64,000 bases of DNA, from contig JAYKYS010000005.1 of assembly GCA_036924285.1 (NCBI GenBank), forward strand, positions 22,542,001-22,606,000, given 5' to 3'. The translations under genes were made by a program, and so were the position numbers. This document shows, in pieces, positions 45,294 to 55,823 of the stretch; the first letter of the stretch is position 1; every line of letters starts with the position of its first letter. The stretch is from Asterella californica (taxonomy: Eukaryota; Streptophyta; Marchantiopsida; Marchantiales; Aytoniaceae). The notes beneath the pieces are model-generated. The model worked only from the letters and a program-made list of their open reading frames with translations, was not told the origin of the DNA and made no database searches.

Positions 45294-46809
45294 ATGGGGA
45301 AGTTACCAGTATTTCATGGGAAGGACAATGAAGATGTAGAACCATTTGTACGAGACTTCAAAAGGGGTTGCATCGGAAACAACGTGAGAAGGAAGGAAGA
45401 ATGGGTGTTGTTACTGCCAGAGTTTTTAGAAGATTTTGCTCTTACGTGATATGAAGATCGAGTGAAGAGCCAGACACCTGGTGCAGTTGAGGACACATGG
45501 GAGACGTTGAGTAATGCACTCATCGAAGAATTTCTTCCAGAAGAGAGTTATGAGAAGCTCATAACTCTCTTCTGGAGAAGAATTTATGAGAAGAATTTCT
45601 TCCGAGAAATTTCGGCAATATGCCGAAAGGGTGGATAAGTTGGAGCAACGGTTTCGGACGGTCCTACGGAAGAGTGGAGACAATGTGGAGTTAACGATGG
45701 CGGGGATTGGAGCAGTGTTGACCAAGAACTTGGTGGGAGGGTTGAGGCCTTCAATTCGAACCCAAGTGAGGTACGAGAAGCCAGCAACCAAAGCGGAGGC
45801 CATCAAGATTGCGACAAATATGAAAGAGAGTTTGGATGAAGGAGATATCATCCAACCTCATCATGCTGCTCTGGTGTCAACTCCGACTCCTGGTGTAGCC
45901 ACAACGATTGCACCTGGACCATCACAATTGGTGATTGCTTCAACGTCAGCTCCTACTCCAACGGTGGTGCCAAGACCGTTTGTCCCAACAACGATGTCCA
46001 CTGCCACCTCTGATTTTCATGCCGAGCTGAAGAGCATCACCGATACTCTTGCGGATCTCAAGATAAACGTGGTGCAATTACGAGAATGGAGGAACAAAGG
46101 TGGAGGAGGAGGTCAAAGAGGTTACGACAACAATCCCAACCGAGGAAATCAAGGTAACTTTGGAGGCAACCAAGGTAACTTTGGAGGAATCACTTGTTGG
46201 ACGTGTGGAGGTTCTCATTTCTAGCAAAATTGTCCTAACAACGGAGCAAGAGGTGCCGAAGCTGTCAGAATGAATGTGGGTGGAGGAAATCCATCACAAG
46301 GACGAGACAAAGGGGTGGCTACTATCGATGTCGTACGAGATCCCATCTACGAGAAAGGAGAGAGTTCAAACTCTTCTCATGCACCGGTGGAGCTTTTAGC
46401 TCAAGAAAGGAAAAGAACTCGATTTTCTGATGAACCGGTTTTCATGGAGGAGTCATCAAGTAGAAGTACTCGTTCGAGTAATGTTTCGAGTACACCAAGG
46501 GAGCCAAGAAGGAAGTTGGGGATGGCGGATTTCACCATTTCATCTTCTCAAGCGGGATATGATGTGGTTGAAGATGTGGGTGCTCAGAAAGCCAACATCA
46601 CTGTTGGACAACTGATCGCACTTAATCCCAACTTACGAAGGGAACTCAGAGGAGGATTGAGTTCTAAGAGAAGCAAGAAGAAGAAACCCAAGAGCAAGAC
46701 ATCAAAGTCTGTGGGAGTTGGTGTGGTGGATGTGCATGCTTCAGAGGTATGCACTAAGGCTTCAAAGATTGAAGTCCGGTTGAATGGTCACTACGTCTCT
46801 GACATATAG
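45294..46809 (+). pseudogene. G1 gag with zinc knuckle, broken
   Basis: ATG at 45294: MGKLPVFHGKDNEDVEPFVR, a retrotransposon gag start. DFALT-TGA-YED (45447-45449) has a stop at a conserved Trp, and a palindrome at 45536-45576 causes a frameshift. The capsid resumes at 45586: QYAERVDKLEQRFRTVL, KNLVGGLRPSIRTQVRYE, KAEAIKIATNMKESL. A Gly/Asn-rich stretch leads to CWTCGGSHF-TAG-QNCP, a knuckle with a stop inside (46222-46224 region). A basic linker (KRSKKKKPKSKTSK) leads to the protease; TAG at 46807-46809 (SDI-stop-VDGESAV). Confidence 0.88.
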
Positions 46810-48819
46810 GTGGACGGAGAGTCGGCTGTAAACGCCATATCGGAGAGGTTGATGAAGAAGTTGGGGATGGAACCAACTCGCTCGACTAGCATTGTCGTGG
46901 GGATGGCTAACAAGCAACGGGTAAGACCTCTTAGTGTGTTAGAGAAGGTGGTCGTGTCTGTGATGAGAGTTCAAACATTGATGTCCTTTCAAGTGTTAAA
47001 GGACTCTAGTTATGATTTGCTCCTAGGTAGGCCTTGGTTGAGAGCTGTGCGCACCACTGATAGGTGGCACAAGGGATACTTACGGATTGGACCTAGAGAT
47101 CATAGAGTGATAGTTCCTCTCTTGGGTGTTGGAGTTGTGACTTTTGACTCTGATAGACCCACTAGTGACTACTGGGAATCAGATACGGAGGACGATCAGA
47201 GTGTCTCAGAAGTAGATACCGGAGATTCTTACGATCAAGAATCCTCGTCTGAGGACGAAGGATTTGGTCGAGATGAATCATTACATCAGCTTAGTGTTAT
47301 TGACTTGTTGCCTCGACCAACAGTGGAGAAAGATCCTGACAAAGAAGAGTTGAGTGAGGCAGAGATTGTGAGAAGACTCTCTACCCTGAAGTTTGATATC
47401 AATGTCACTCAAGAGGAGAAAAGTAGATTCCTAGATATATTTCAAAAATATATCCATGTGTTTGCTTTCAGCTACAAGGATTTGAAGGAGGTGACTCTCG
47501 AGACTCATCGAATCGAATTGAAAGAGAACGCAAGACCAGTTCGACAGAAGCAGAGAAGGGTCAATCCTACAACAACGATGATGGTCAAGGAGGAGATAGA
47601 CAAGTTGAGAGAGGCGAGTTTCATCTATGAGGTGGAGAACTCAAAATGGGTTTCACCCATTGTGATTGTCAAGAAGAAGAATGAGAAGTACATCTTTGGC
47701 TGCGAAGAAGGTCTGCTGTTAGGACACATCATTTCCAAGAAGGGGATTGTGGTAGATCCTGAGAAGGTGAAGAAGATTGTGGATCTTCCATTTCCAATCA
47801 ACTTGACAAAGTTGAGACAGTTTCTTGGGATGGTTGGATATTATCGTAGATTTGTCTTTTCCTTCTCAAACAAAGCAATAGCTTTGACTATGTACATGAA
47901 GAATGGAGTTGAGTTTGACTTGATAGTGCATGATCAGAAGGCAAAGGAAGCATTTGAGGAGCTGAAAAAGGCATTGGTGACAGCTCCTATACTTGCTAAA
48001 CTTGAGTGGAGTAAAGCATTTATTCTGTATACGGATGCCTCCAATGTAGCTATCGAGTGTACATTAAGTCAGTTAGATGAAGATGGGCATGATCATCCTA
48101 TAGCTTGTGCTAGTAGGCAGATGGTGCCAGCGGAGAAGAATTACTCCGTGACTGAACGAGAAGGATTAGCGGTGATCTTTGGATTAAAGAAATTCCGACA
48201 TTACTTGCTAGGAGGGAAATTTTCCATAGTCACAGATCACAAGGCTTTAAAGTATATCTTTAATAAGCCTAATGCCGAAGGTCGTATTGCCCGTTGGAAG
48301 ATCCTTCTAACAGAATACGATTACGTGATCGAAGATAGACCGGAGAAAAAACATGCGAATGTTGATCTTTTGTCGAGGGCTTATGATGATGAGGGAGAAG
48401 AACCGTTTGATGATTCATTTCCAGACAAACATCTGATGACTATCACAAGCATTGAGGAGATACCGGACGAGTACAAGGAAATCTGGAGTTTCCTTGCAGA
48501 TGGCTCTTTTCCAGAAGGTATGCATACCCGAGAACGTAACACGTTGATCAAGAGATGCAAACCTTACACCATGGTGGAGGGAATTCTGTTTCATCAAGGA
48601 GCAAATGGGTTACTAAGGAGAGCAGTTGGTCAGAAGGAGGCATTCAAGCTAATGCACGAGTTTCACGACGGAATTGTTTGCGGAGGTCACTTTGCTGATA
48701 AGATAATAGCCTTCAAGATTTTGGATGCGGGTTACCAATGGAGAGGGATTTTCAAAGAGTGTTTAGACTATTGCAAAACTTGCGACGTATGTCAAGCATT
48801 TTGCTCTGAAGTCTACTAG
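46810..48819 (+). pseudogene. G1 pol: protease, RT lacking its catalytic core, RNase H, integrase zinc domain
   Basis: A 669-codon open stretch. Protease: VDGESAVNAIS at the active site (DSG/DGG position; Asp kept), then SYDLLLGRPWLRAV. Acidic linker ~residues 115-185. RT starts SFIYEVENSKWVSPIVIVKK but jumps directly to YIFGCEEGLLLGHIISKKG. The LN-x-D..PLP, fingers/palm and YxDD parts are missing, in frame. RNase H: FILYTDASNVAIECTLSQ, YSVTEREGLAVIFGLKKFRH, VTDHKALKYIF, HANVDLLSR. Integrase zinc: HEFHDGIVCGGH...CKTCDVCQ. Ends at a stop after CSEVY. It cannot reverse-transcribe itself; mobilisation would need another element. Confidence 0.92.
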
Positions 48820-49385
48820 AACACCTCCGTTAAGATCAATTCCCTTGTTAGGACCATTTGAGAAGTGAGGTATTGACTTTGTAGGTCCTCTTAATAAGAC
48901 ACCTAGAGGCAAATAGATACATTGTAGTCGCCACTGACTATTGTACCAAGTGGGTAGAGGCTAGACCTTTGAGAGAGACCAATGAAACAGAAGTCGGTAG
49001 ATTCCTATGGGAGAGGATCATCACAAGATTTGGATGTCCGTTAGAGTTGGTCTCGGATAGAGGAGGAGAGTTTGTAGGGAGCATGACTACTGCTATGCTA
49101 CAACACTTTTCTATCAAGCCACGAGTAACGACCTCATACAAACCAAATGTCAATGGTCTTGCGGAGAAGGTCAATCTTACACTTTGTATGATGCTCGCCA
49201 AAGATGTTGGTGTTGAGACTGCGAAACATACTTGGGATAAGAGGCTACATGCCATCTTATGGGAGTACCGAACGACAACAAAGACTCTACTGGGTACTCT
49301 CCATTTCGACTGGTTTATGGAGTGGAGTCCAAGTTGCCGATCCAATTCGAATTGGATATTTTTCAAACGATTCAACGAAAGTTGA
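48820..49385 (+). pseudogene. G1 integrase core, broken
   Basis: LLGPFEK-TGA-GIDFVGPLN (48865-48867) has a stop at the Trp of the conserved KWGIDFVGP. Then ATDYCTKWVEA in a shifted frame, and 48969-49385 open: FGCPLELVSDRGGEFVGSMT and TSYKPNVNGLAEKVNLTL. D and E are 35 residues apart (DX35E), so the triad itself is intact in pieces. Confidence 0.9.
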
Positions 49386-49462
49386 AGAGGTCGAGGGGAG
49401 AAGACGTGGTCAAGTCAAGAAGGGAGCAACTCATGGAGTTGGAAGAGACCTGAGCGGTAGCA

Positions 49463-49774
49463 ATGATCCGGATGGAACGAGCTGAGGTGTATCAAAAGAA
49501 GAGTTACGACAAACGTTTGGGCAAGAGGGAGGTAAAACCTTTTCAAGTCGGAGATTGGGTTATGTTGTATGATGCTATCAGATTCAAGAGGGCTAGGAAG
49601 AAGTTTCTTCCGAGATATTTTGGTCCTTTTGTTGTAGATAAGGTGTGGAGCAACTTCACATATGACCTTCAAGAGTTGAGAGGAAGGAGATTCGATCGGA
49701 TCAACCATGACAAGTTGAAGATGTTTCATCGACAAAAGTTCTCTCTTCACTCCGAGGACGGAGCGAAAATTTAG
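49463..49774 (+). pseudogene. G1 integrase C-terminal domain
   Basis: RAEVYQKKSYDKRLGKREVK then FQVGDWVMLYDA, KKFLPRYFGPFVVDKVWSN, TYDLQELRGRRFDRINHDKL. This is the GPY/F-type C-terminal module of gypsy integrases (FGPF..). Preceded by a stop (49451 region). Ends 13 bp before LTR2; the purine-rich GGGGGTAAAA before LTR2 is the polypurine tract. Confidence 0.88.
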
Positions 49775-49787
49775 TCCGGGGGTAAAA

Positions 49788-50701
49788 TGTAACGACCTAT
49801 GTTACACATAAGAAGTTTGTCTATTAGTAAGGTGTTTAGTTATAACTAAGTGTTGAGAATGCTTATTTGCTGCCAAAGTACTTTAAGGAGGTATCAAGTT
49901 AGTCATGACTAGCTAAAAGTTAGTTATGGTTAAACTTAGCTGCACTTTTGGCAGAATTCAGATATTTGCTAAAGAGTGAGCACTACTATCTTGTCCTCTT
50001 GTCTAAAAGGTAGAAAGGAGGTGGAAAGTATCCCTTATCTCCTTTTTTACTTGATATGAGTGGTTGGATTAAAGTTGTGGACTTTGTGGACATTTAAAAC
50101 AAGAAGAGATTTCACATGTTTTCTTTTTAGTCGATCCTAGTGTAGAGGGGGGTGGAAATTCGAGATTCCTTGAGAATATTCCAGAATCCTTCTAGAAGTT
50201 GTTGATTTTGAAAGAATAAGCCCATGTGAAAAGGTAAGAAGCCCATGTGATTAATGCTTTTACCTTAAGTAATATCTTAGTAAAACTCAGTAAAAATAGT
50301 TACGACTGAGTTACCGAAGGGTACCAAAGTAAAAACCTAAAATCTATAAATAGAGGAGTAGAGAAGAGCTCCTCATCCTTGTTTTCACATTGTCTTAATG
50401 GCAACTTGAGTAATATAGAGAGTATGGAATATTTTTAGCATGTGAGAACTTGAGAGACGTCGTTAGAATGGAGGATTTTAGTTGATGTGTTTAAGGAGAT
50501 TTTTAGTTGATAAGTTTGTGAGTGTATGAATGAGTGAACTTAGCATTTTTCCCTTCAAGATTCATGGTATGCTTCCATCAAAGCCATCAGAGGTGACCCT
50601 TGAGTGAGAGACAAGCCTGATATTTGCAGATTCATCGGTGGCGATCGTGGAGGTTGAGAGATCGGGGGGTAGTTGATCGATGAGATCGTGGAGGGTTTAC
50701 A
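49788..50701 (+). repeat. G1 LTR2 (shared by the two tandem units)
   Basis: TGTAACGACCTATG...GGAGGGTTTACA, terminal TG..CA. Contains TATAAATA at 50345-50352 with TAGAGGAGTAG downstream, a convincing promoter; LTR1 has the weaker TATATAGA. A 21-bp insertion (near 50.23 kb, aaggtaagaagcccatgtg duplication) distinguishes it from LTR1. Confidence 0.9.
50345..50352 (+). promoter_or_regulatory. TATA box of G1 LTR2
   Basis: CTATAAATAGAGG matches the plant TATA consensus and lies in the middle of the LTR at the expected U3/R position. Transcription would proceed into internal copy 2. Confidence 0.6.
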
Positions 50702-51588
50702 TTTTTGGTTCCGTTGCCGGGACCTCACTTGAAGGAATCATTGAAAATGTTTAGAGTTCAGTTCTATATTAGACAAAAAGAGATTATGAGAGAACACATG
50801 GAGAGAACGTTGGTAGGAGAGAGAGCTAATGCGATGTTAGCAACATTAGAACCTTTCGTGTATCCCGTAGTGATATATGATGCGTTCGAAGTCATTCTTT
50901 ACATCTTGTTCACTTAGAAAGGGTTTGAGGAGAGTTGAAAGAGAGTGCAACAAGAGTTGTAGAGAAAGGAGGAGAGAAAAGTTATTACAGGAGAGAAATT
51001 TGTGAGTTTAGAAATTCTGCTCTCTGGAAACTTTGTACAGTCGTTGTCAACTTTTCTGTGAATTTTATTTTCCTAAGAAACTTTCCAGTGTTTTAGATTG
51101 GCTAATAACCTATCTAGGACAAAATAAATCATAGGAAAAGGTGGTCTAGAGAAGGAGCAATGAATTTTCAAAGTTGAGGGGGTTTATTCGTGAGAGTTGA
51201 GGAATTCTGTTCTCTGGAAAAAGTTTACAGTCAGTGTCAGATTTTCTGTGAATTTTATTTTCCTGAGAAACTTTTCAGTGTTTTAGAGTGGCTGACAAGC
51301 TATCCAAGACAAAAGAAATCATGAGAAGATGAGGTCTGAAGAAGGAGAAAGAATTTTTCAAAGTGGAGGGGGTTGACAACCATGATGGAAGTGAAAATAT
51401 ACAAATTTCAGTTCTCTGAAAATTTGTACAGTCATCACCATCTCTTCTGATTAGGGAAGTTTCTGTTGAAACTTCATGATTTAGTAGCTTTGAGGTTGAG
51501 CTAATGGAGATCACAAAAATCTTGGAGAGATCTCTTACCAACTAAGAGATATACGTTTCGGCATACAAGGAGGTCTTGACGATACGTC

Positions 51589-51906
51589 ATGGGGAATCCA
51601 GTTCGAGTGCCAAGGTTGAAGAAGAGACGTTTGGGAGTTAGAACGGAGACGGAAAGACCAACGTTAAGTATAGAGGCGTTGCGATCAAGCATCTATTGCA
51701 GTGGGGGTGCTATTTTTGCTTTATATAAAGAAGCTTCTGCGAGCATCGGCGCAGATGTGAAGAAAGTTGAGTTCAAAGTATCATTCACTGTGGAGGCCAC
51801 GAATGCTCTTGGCGAAGTAGAGTGTGATCCTTACAAAAGTGACTTTAATATGTCTGTTAGGATCAGTACAGACGATGGTCATGAGGATATTATCATGGAC
51901 TCTTAA
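51589..51906 (+). CDS. G1 pre-gag ORF A, second copy
   Basis: 105 codons, two substitutions against 44149-44466 and no stop. In this unit no gag-pol follows, so it would be expressed only from LTR2 if at all. Confidence 0.4.
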   Translation: MGNPVRVPRLKKRRLGVRTETERPTLSIEALRSSIYCSGGAIFALYKEASASIGADVKKVEFKVSFTVEATNALGEVECDPYKSDFNMSVRISTDDGHEDIIMDS

Positions 51907-52029
51907 TTTTAGAGGGGATTTTAATTCGTGTATAGCATGTATAAGACACGATTTTCAGTATAAAGCTCGAAAGAGTTAAGAAAGTGATGTAGAGTTATTT
52001 TCTTCAAAGATATTTTGTCCACTTAATGA

Positions 52030-52521
52030 TTGAGAAGGTACAACATGAGTGGAAGTTCAAAAGATTGGAAAGTTAGACTTAGAAACCTTCCTCAAGGTTT
52101 AGATGTCATAGTAAGCGTCGGAGAGAGCTCGAAAGAGATTATCGTTGAGTTTGAGAATCCTAGTACAAAACCTCAAGTAGAGTCTCCGAGGAGAAGAGTA
52201 AAAACTGACTTGTGGTGTTATTTCTGTAGAGGGTTGGGACACAAAGTAGTGAATTGTCCAACTAGAATCAGAACCGAGAGAGCTAAAGGGAAGCGGGAGT
52301 TTACTGATTTAAGTCTTCGAGTGGGTCCATCATCACCAGCGCCAATTCATCTTCTAGGAGAAGATCCTTGTCCAAGTTGTGGAGTGGGTGATCTATCAAG
52401 AGGACACAAGTGCGTCGATGTGGCCACCCTACTTACGTCAGTAGTCGAGAAGTTGGACGAGACTCAAAGAGCTGAGACGGAGAAGTTGTCGACTTCAAAA
52501 GAGGACTCGGCTGAGTTGTGA
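52030..52521 (+). CDS. G1 pre-gag ORF B, second copy (zinc-knuckle protein)
   Basis: 163 codons with changes C4Y, N9S, T31G, E58K, E87G, S103P and A133T relative to 44589-45080. Both Cys/His clusters are unchanged. It is the only complete ORF besides ORF A downstream of LTR2. Confidence 0.58.
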   Translation: MRRYNMSGSSKDWKVRLRNLPQGLDVIVSVGESSKEIIVEFENPSTKPQVESPRRRVKTDLWCYFCRGLGHKVVNCPTRIRTERAKGKREFTDLSLRVGPSSPAPIHLLGEDPCPSCGVGDLSRGHKCVDVATLLTSVVEKLDETQRAETEKLSTSKEDSAEL

Positions 52522-52874
52522 TGGAGATCGTCATTCGGATGATGGAGAAGACGGTGATGCGACTCAGGCTCATGATTACCTTGGGAGAAGAGATGGCACA
52601 AGAGGTGTTGTTACAACCATTTCTTTTCATTTTACCTATGGTAGATTATTTGCGAATGGAATTGGTGATGTTCGTACTCTTTTAGCGAGTAGTTATTGCA
52701 TAAAAATTAGAAAGGTAGAAAGAATAGTTACAAGATGGAGAAGTTACTAGTGTTTCATGGGAAAGACAATGAAGATGTAGAACCATTTGTACGAGACTTC
52801 AAAAGGGGTTGCATCGGAAACAACGTGAGAAGGAAGGAAGAATGGGTGTTGTTACTGCCTGTGGAGGGTTTACA

Positions 52875-53291
52875 GAACAGCTTCGTCAGAAGATGCTTCC
52901 GCGGCTCCCGGTAAGATTCGACCTTCCAGCCATTTCTTCCCTGTCTGTCCTCCAGGAAGAGGCAAGTTGTGCTTCTCGGCACATACCACTCACTCGAGAT
53001 CCTGGGTAAGATCTTCTTCTCGAGCCAATAACCTCGGTCATTGGATTCTGACTTGTGGAAGGCCTTGTGCCACCAATATTCGGTCCAGGAAGATGGTCTT
53101 CCTCGAGTTACTCCTACCTTTGCAGGTACACGGTTGCGAGACGGTAAGGCTACCCAAACCTCCTCCAGAAGACCCTGGTCGGCGAGATTCCAATCCCACA
53201 GGAAGAAGTCGAGATCCAACTCCTTGAGGAAGGGTTTGGCCTCGGCCAACTCTGCTGCGGGTAACACCAACCCTCGAGGATGCATCGACAT
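52875..53291 (-). CDS. BIG extra ORF, N-terminal part (5' portion, cut off by the nested G1 insertion)
   Basis: The minus-strand frame 53291-52875 encodes AEAKPFLKELDLDFFLWDWN, EEVWVALPSRNRVPAK, SWTEYWWHKAFHKSESNDRG, EKKILPRISSEWYVPRS and ends at ..LTKLFCKPST, then runs into G1 sequence. The host sequence resumes at 42363 in the same orientation. The Trp-rich, mixed helical composition resembles accessory ORFs of plant Tat-like gypsy elements, but I cannot name the domain. The ATG at 53291 is only the first available; the frame may start elsewhere. Confidence 0.55.
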
Positions 53292-55305
53292 ACTTGAAAA
53301 TCTGTTGCACTAAGCCACACGTACTTATTGTGAGCCGAAGGCTCAGTCCTTCCCAAGCTCTCACAGTCTAGCTTCCACTCTCAGAAGACAAGTCTAGATT
53401 TCCAGAAGACATCTACTCCGTCTTCCGGGATTCTAACAGTGCTTCCTAAATAGCTCTCGTCTTTCGAGCTATATCTAAACAATCCTTACTAAGCAAGGCC
53501 TCGCATGGATTTCTAAGAAGACAACCCACCTTGCATTACATCATACTTCCTAATAGAAGATACAAGATTTGCGAGAAGTAGAGTGCATTACAGGTTCAGA
53601 AGATGGTTGCGGGCTCTTGCGATGACAGTGATCTCTGGGAAGACCCCCGGGACAGCTTCCGATTCAATGTCTTTCTCAGAAGACCTCCCGAAGCCAGGCT
53701 TCCTTTCACTTGTCTCACCTATCTTCTGCTTCCTACGCGCAATCTATCCTCGCAACAGACATTTGCACTCTGTTCTTCTTAATTCTCACCTTTCATACAC
53801 ACTCAGAAGAAGCTTGCTGCTCGGTTGGAAGACATGACCCTCTGACCATTCTCTCCAAATTCTGCCAGCAAGACTTCTCACAACTCTCTTCTAAGTTCGG
53901 AAAGAAGAAAGAATAGGTTGTTATGGGTCAGGCAGAAGAGACCCGTAACAGACCCTCACGTCTTCTCGCGCATTCTGCCAGCCTTTCCAATCTTCTAGTC
54001 TCTCTAGGAAGATGTGGATTTGAGAAGCTTGGAAGACCAGGAGGCACAGGCCTAGTTCCCGACTTCCAACTTCTCGAATTAACAAACAACTCACCACGCC
54101 ACTCAGGTTTCTTACCAAGCCTCTCTTAACACCAAAGCAAAGCAAATCCACTCTTGATACGAATTGTATACAGTCAGTCTTCCGAAGACAGTCAGATCTC
54201 AGAAGCGTCTTCCGAAGACAGTCAGATCTCAGAAGCGTCTTCCGAAGATGTTCCAATTTTCTGAAGCGTATTCTGTTCAAGGTTTCGGGAGTAGAGGGAT
54301 GATAGGATAGAGAAATTGATAGCTGGGATCTCCAATTTGAGGGCTAGGAGTAGGGAAGCTCGAATTGCACTTGGGAAGAAGCAAGAAGATGTCTAACGGA
54401 AATTGGGCAGCGCTTCCGCGCCCAATGTCTCAGAAGGAAAAACGTGGGGAGGGAATTGATCGATCGGGTTGCCTGCAAACAACTGAGGAAGCGCGGGGGA
54501 TACCAAACAAAGACGAGAAGCAGTGGAGAAGAGAAAAGAACATGAGAAGAACCTCTACTATCTTCTGTCTGCTTCCCGAGCTGTCTTCGATCTTCTGCGC
54601 GCTTCCGGCTCTGATTCTAGCTCCTATGCGATCTCACAAAGCTGCTTCCGCCGTCTGCTCCTTACTACGTCTCAATCGATCAAGCCTTCCACTTTCGATT
54701 CCACTCAGCCGTCCTCCAATGTCAGCTTCCGAGAGTTCACAGAAAACTCCTTCAGCTCGATACGCTTCTACTCTCAGTAATTCGACCTTGTCTTCCTTCT
54801 AGCTTCGAATCAATCTCCCATGAATCGATCTTCTAACCAAAAACGTGCCTTTGCTGCAGGAAGCTGAAATGTGCTAATGCGCTTCCTGCGCATCTTCCCT
54901 GCAGTTTAGGGATTTCGACCCTCCTGACCTATCTAACCTATTCGGTGCTACTTGGTAGGTGCACCTACTCCTTACGTGGTTAAGCTTCTGCAGTTGCCGT
55001 CTTCCGGAAGATACGTGTCTTCCGTCTTCCGCCGTCTTCCGTCTTCGGAAGACACAACCGAGAAGACACTTCCCGGAAGACGGTCGTCTTCTGAAGAAGT
55101 CAGCTTCTTATTACAAAAAGATCGTAAGATCATCTTCCTTCTAAGGAAGCCGTAATCTTAAATAACAACGCTTCTTCAGTTATACAAACAAGTTATTAAT
55201 CTTAAAAATTTCAAAAATTCGTGAATCCTGTAATTTGTGGGCACCACATACGCCCACCCTCGCATATTTGTGTCCCCGCAAACATCAGCGCTTCAGCACT
55301 TTTGT
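53292..55305 (-). other. Noncoding part of BIG between integrase and the extra ORF; candidate LTR start
   Basis: Dense in GTCTTC/GAAGAC and CTTCC/GGAAG in both orientations, with no long coding frame. It contains a 30-bp tandem repeat (54181-54255) and a palindromic cluster (54985-55100). Just after the integrase stop the minus strand reads GCGAGGGTGGGCGTATG then TGTGGTGCCCAC: a purine-rich tract followed by TG, a possible polypurine tract and LTR boundary near 55,236. This boundary is inference. Confidence 0.4.
54181..54255. repeat. 30-bp tandem repeat, 2.4 copies
   Basis: TCCGAAGACAGTCAGATCTC + AGAAGCGTCT at 54181 and 54211, partial at 54241. Lies in the noncoding part of BIG. Confidence 0.85.
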
Positions 55306-55704
55306 TCACGTCCAGTACTTCTTGACACGCCACCAATTTACACGAGTGGTCATCAACGTACCGTCTAACTCTTCTAACTGCAAGGAGCCATTGGTGAAGA
55401 CCTCCAAGACGCGGTAAGGACCCATCCAGCGAAGATGAAGTTTCCCAGGGAACTTAAGATGTCGATTGTCATAAAGAAGAACCAAGTCCCCATCTGTGAC
55501 GGTCACCTTCTTCAGCTTCTCGTCATAGTTCACCTTACGTTGCGCTTGTACTTTGTATGTCTTCTCCAAAGCTGCATTCCTGTCTTCTTCGAACTCTACA
55601 AAGTTCAGAAGACGGTGCTTCTGGCTTTCCTCTTCTTCCATGCGTTCGGTTACGGCTAACCTGTAAGTAGGGACCTCTAACTCGATGGGCACAATAGGTG
55701 TCAT
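55306..55704 (-). pseudogene. BIG integrase C-terminal domain
   Basis: Minus-strand frame: FEEDRNAALEKTYKVQAQRK, VTVTDGDLVLLYDNRHLKFP, KLHLRWMGPYRVLEVFTNG, LQLEELDGTLMTTRVNWWRV. GPY/F-type module; ends in a normal stop at 55306. The upstream link to the core is interrupted near 55.75 kb (CVMSFQD and a frameshift). Confidence 0.9.
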
Positions 55705-55823
55705 GCCATAAGTTAGGTAGAAGGGTGTCTTCTGGGTTGTGACTTTGGGCGAAATCCTGAAAGCTCATAACACAGATGGTAATTTCGTGTCCCAATCATA
55801 CGCATGGTTAACAGTTACCTTAT

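Larger units (their letters stand above)
50702..52859 (+). mobile_element. Second G1 internal region, truncated in gag
   Basis: Nearly identical to 43263-45421: PBS (better preserved), leader frame 50705-50917, ORF A 51589-51906, ORF B 52030-52521, gag start ATG 52735 (MEKLLVFHGKDNEDVEPFVR). It stops at ..GTTACTGCC (52859), where LTR-terminal sequence follows. Gag to integrase of this unit is deleted. Confidence 0.9.
42364..52874 (+). mobile_element. Nested Ty3/gypsy G1 insertion: LTR-internal-LTR-partial internal-LTR tail
   Basis: LTR1 42364-43262, internal 1 43263-49787, LTR2 49788-50701, internal 2 50702-52859 (truncated), then only the last ~14 bp of a third LTR (GTGGAGGGTTTACA, 52861-52874). 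GAAC flanks both ends (42360-42363, 52875-52878), consistent with a target duplication. The minus-strand BIG ORF resumes on each side. The insertion is therefore a tandem (LTR-sharing) G1 array that later lost most of its second unit. Confidence 0.85.
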
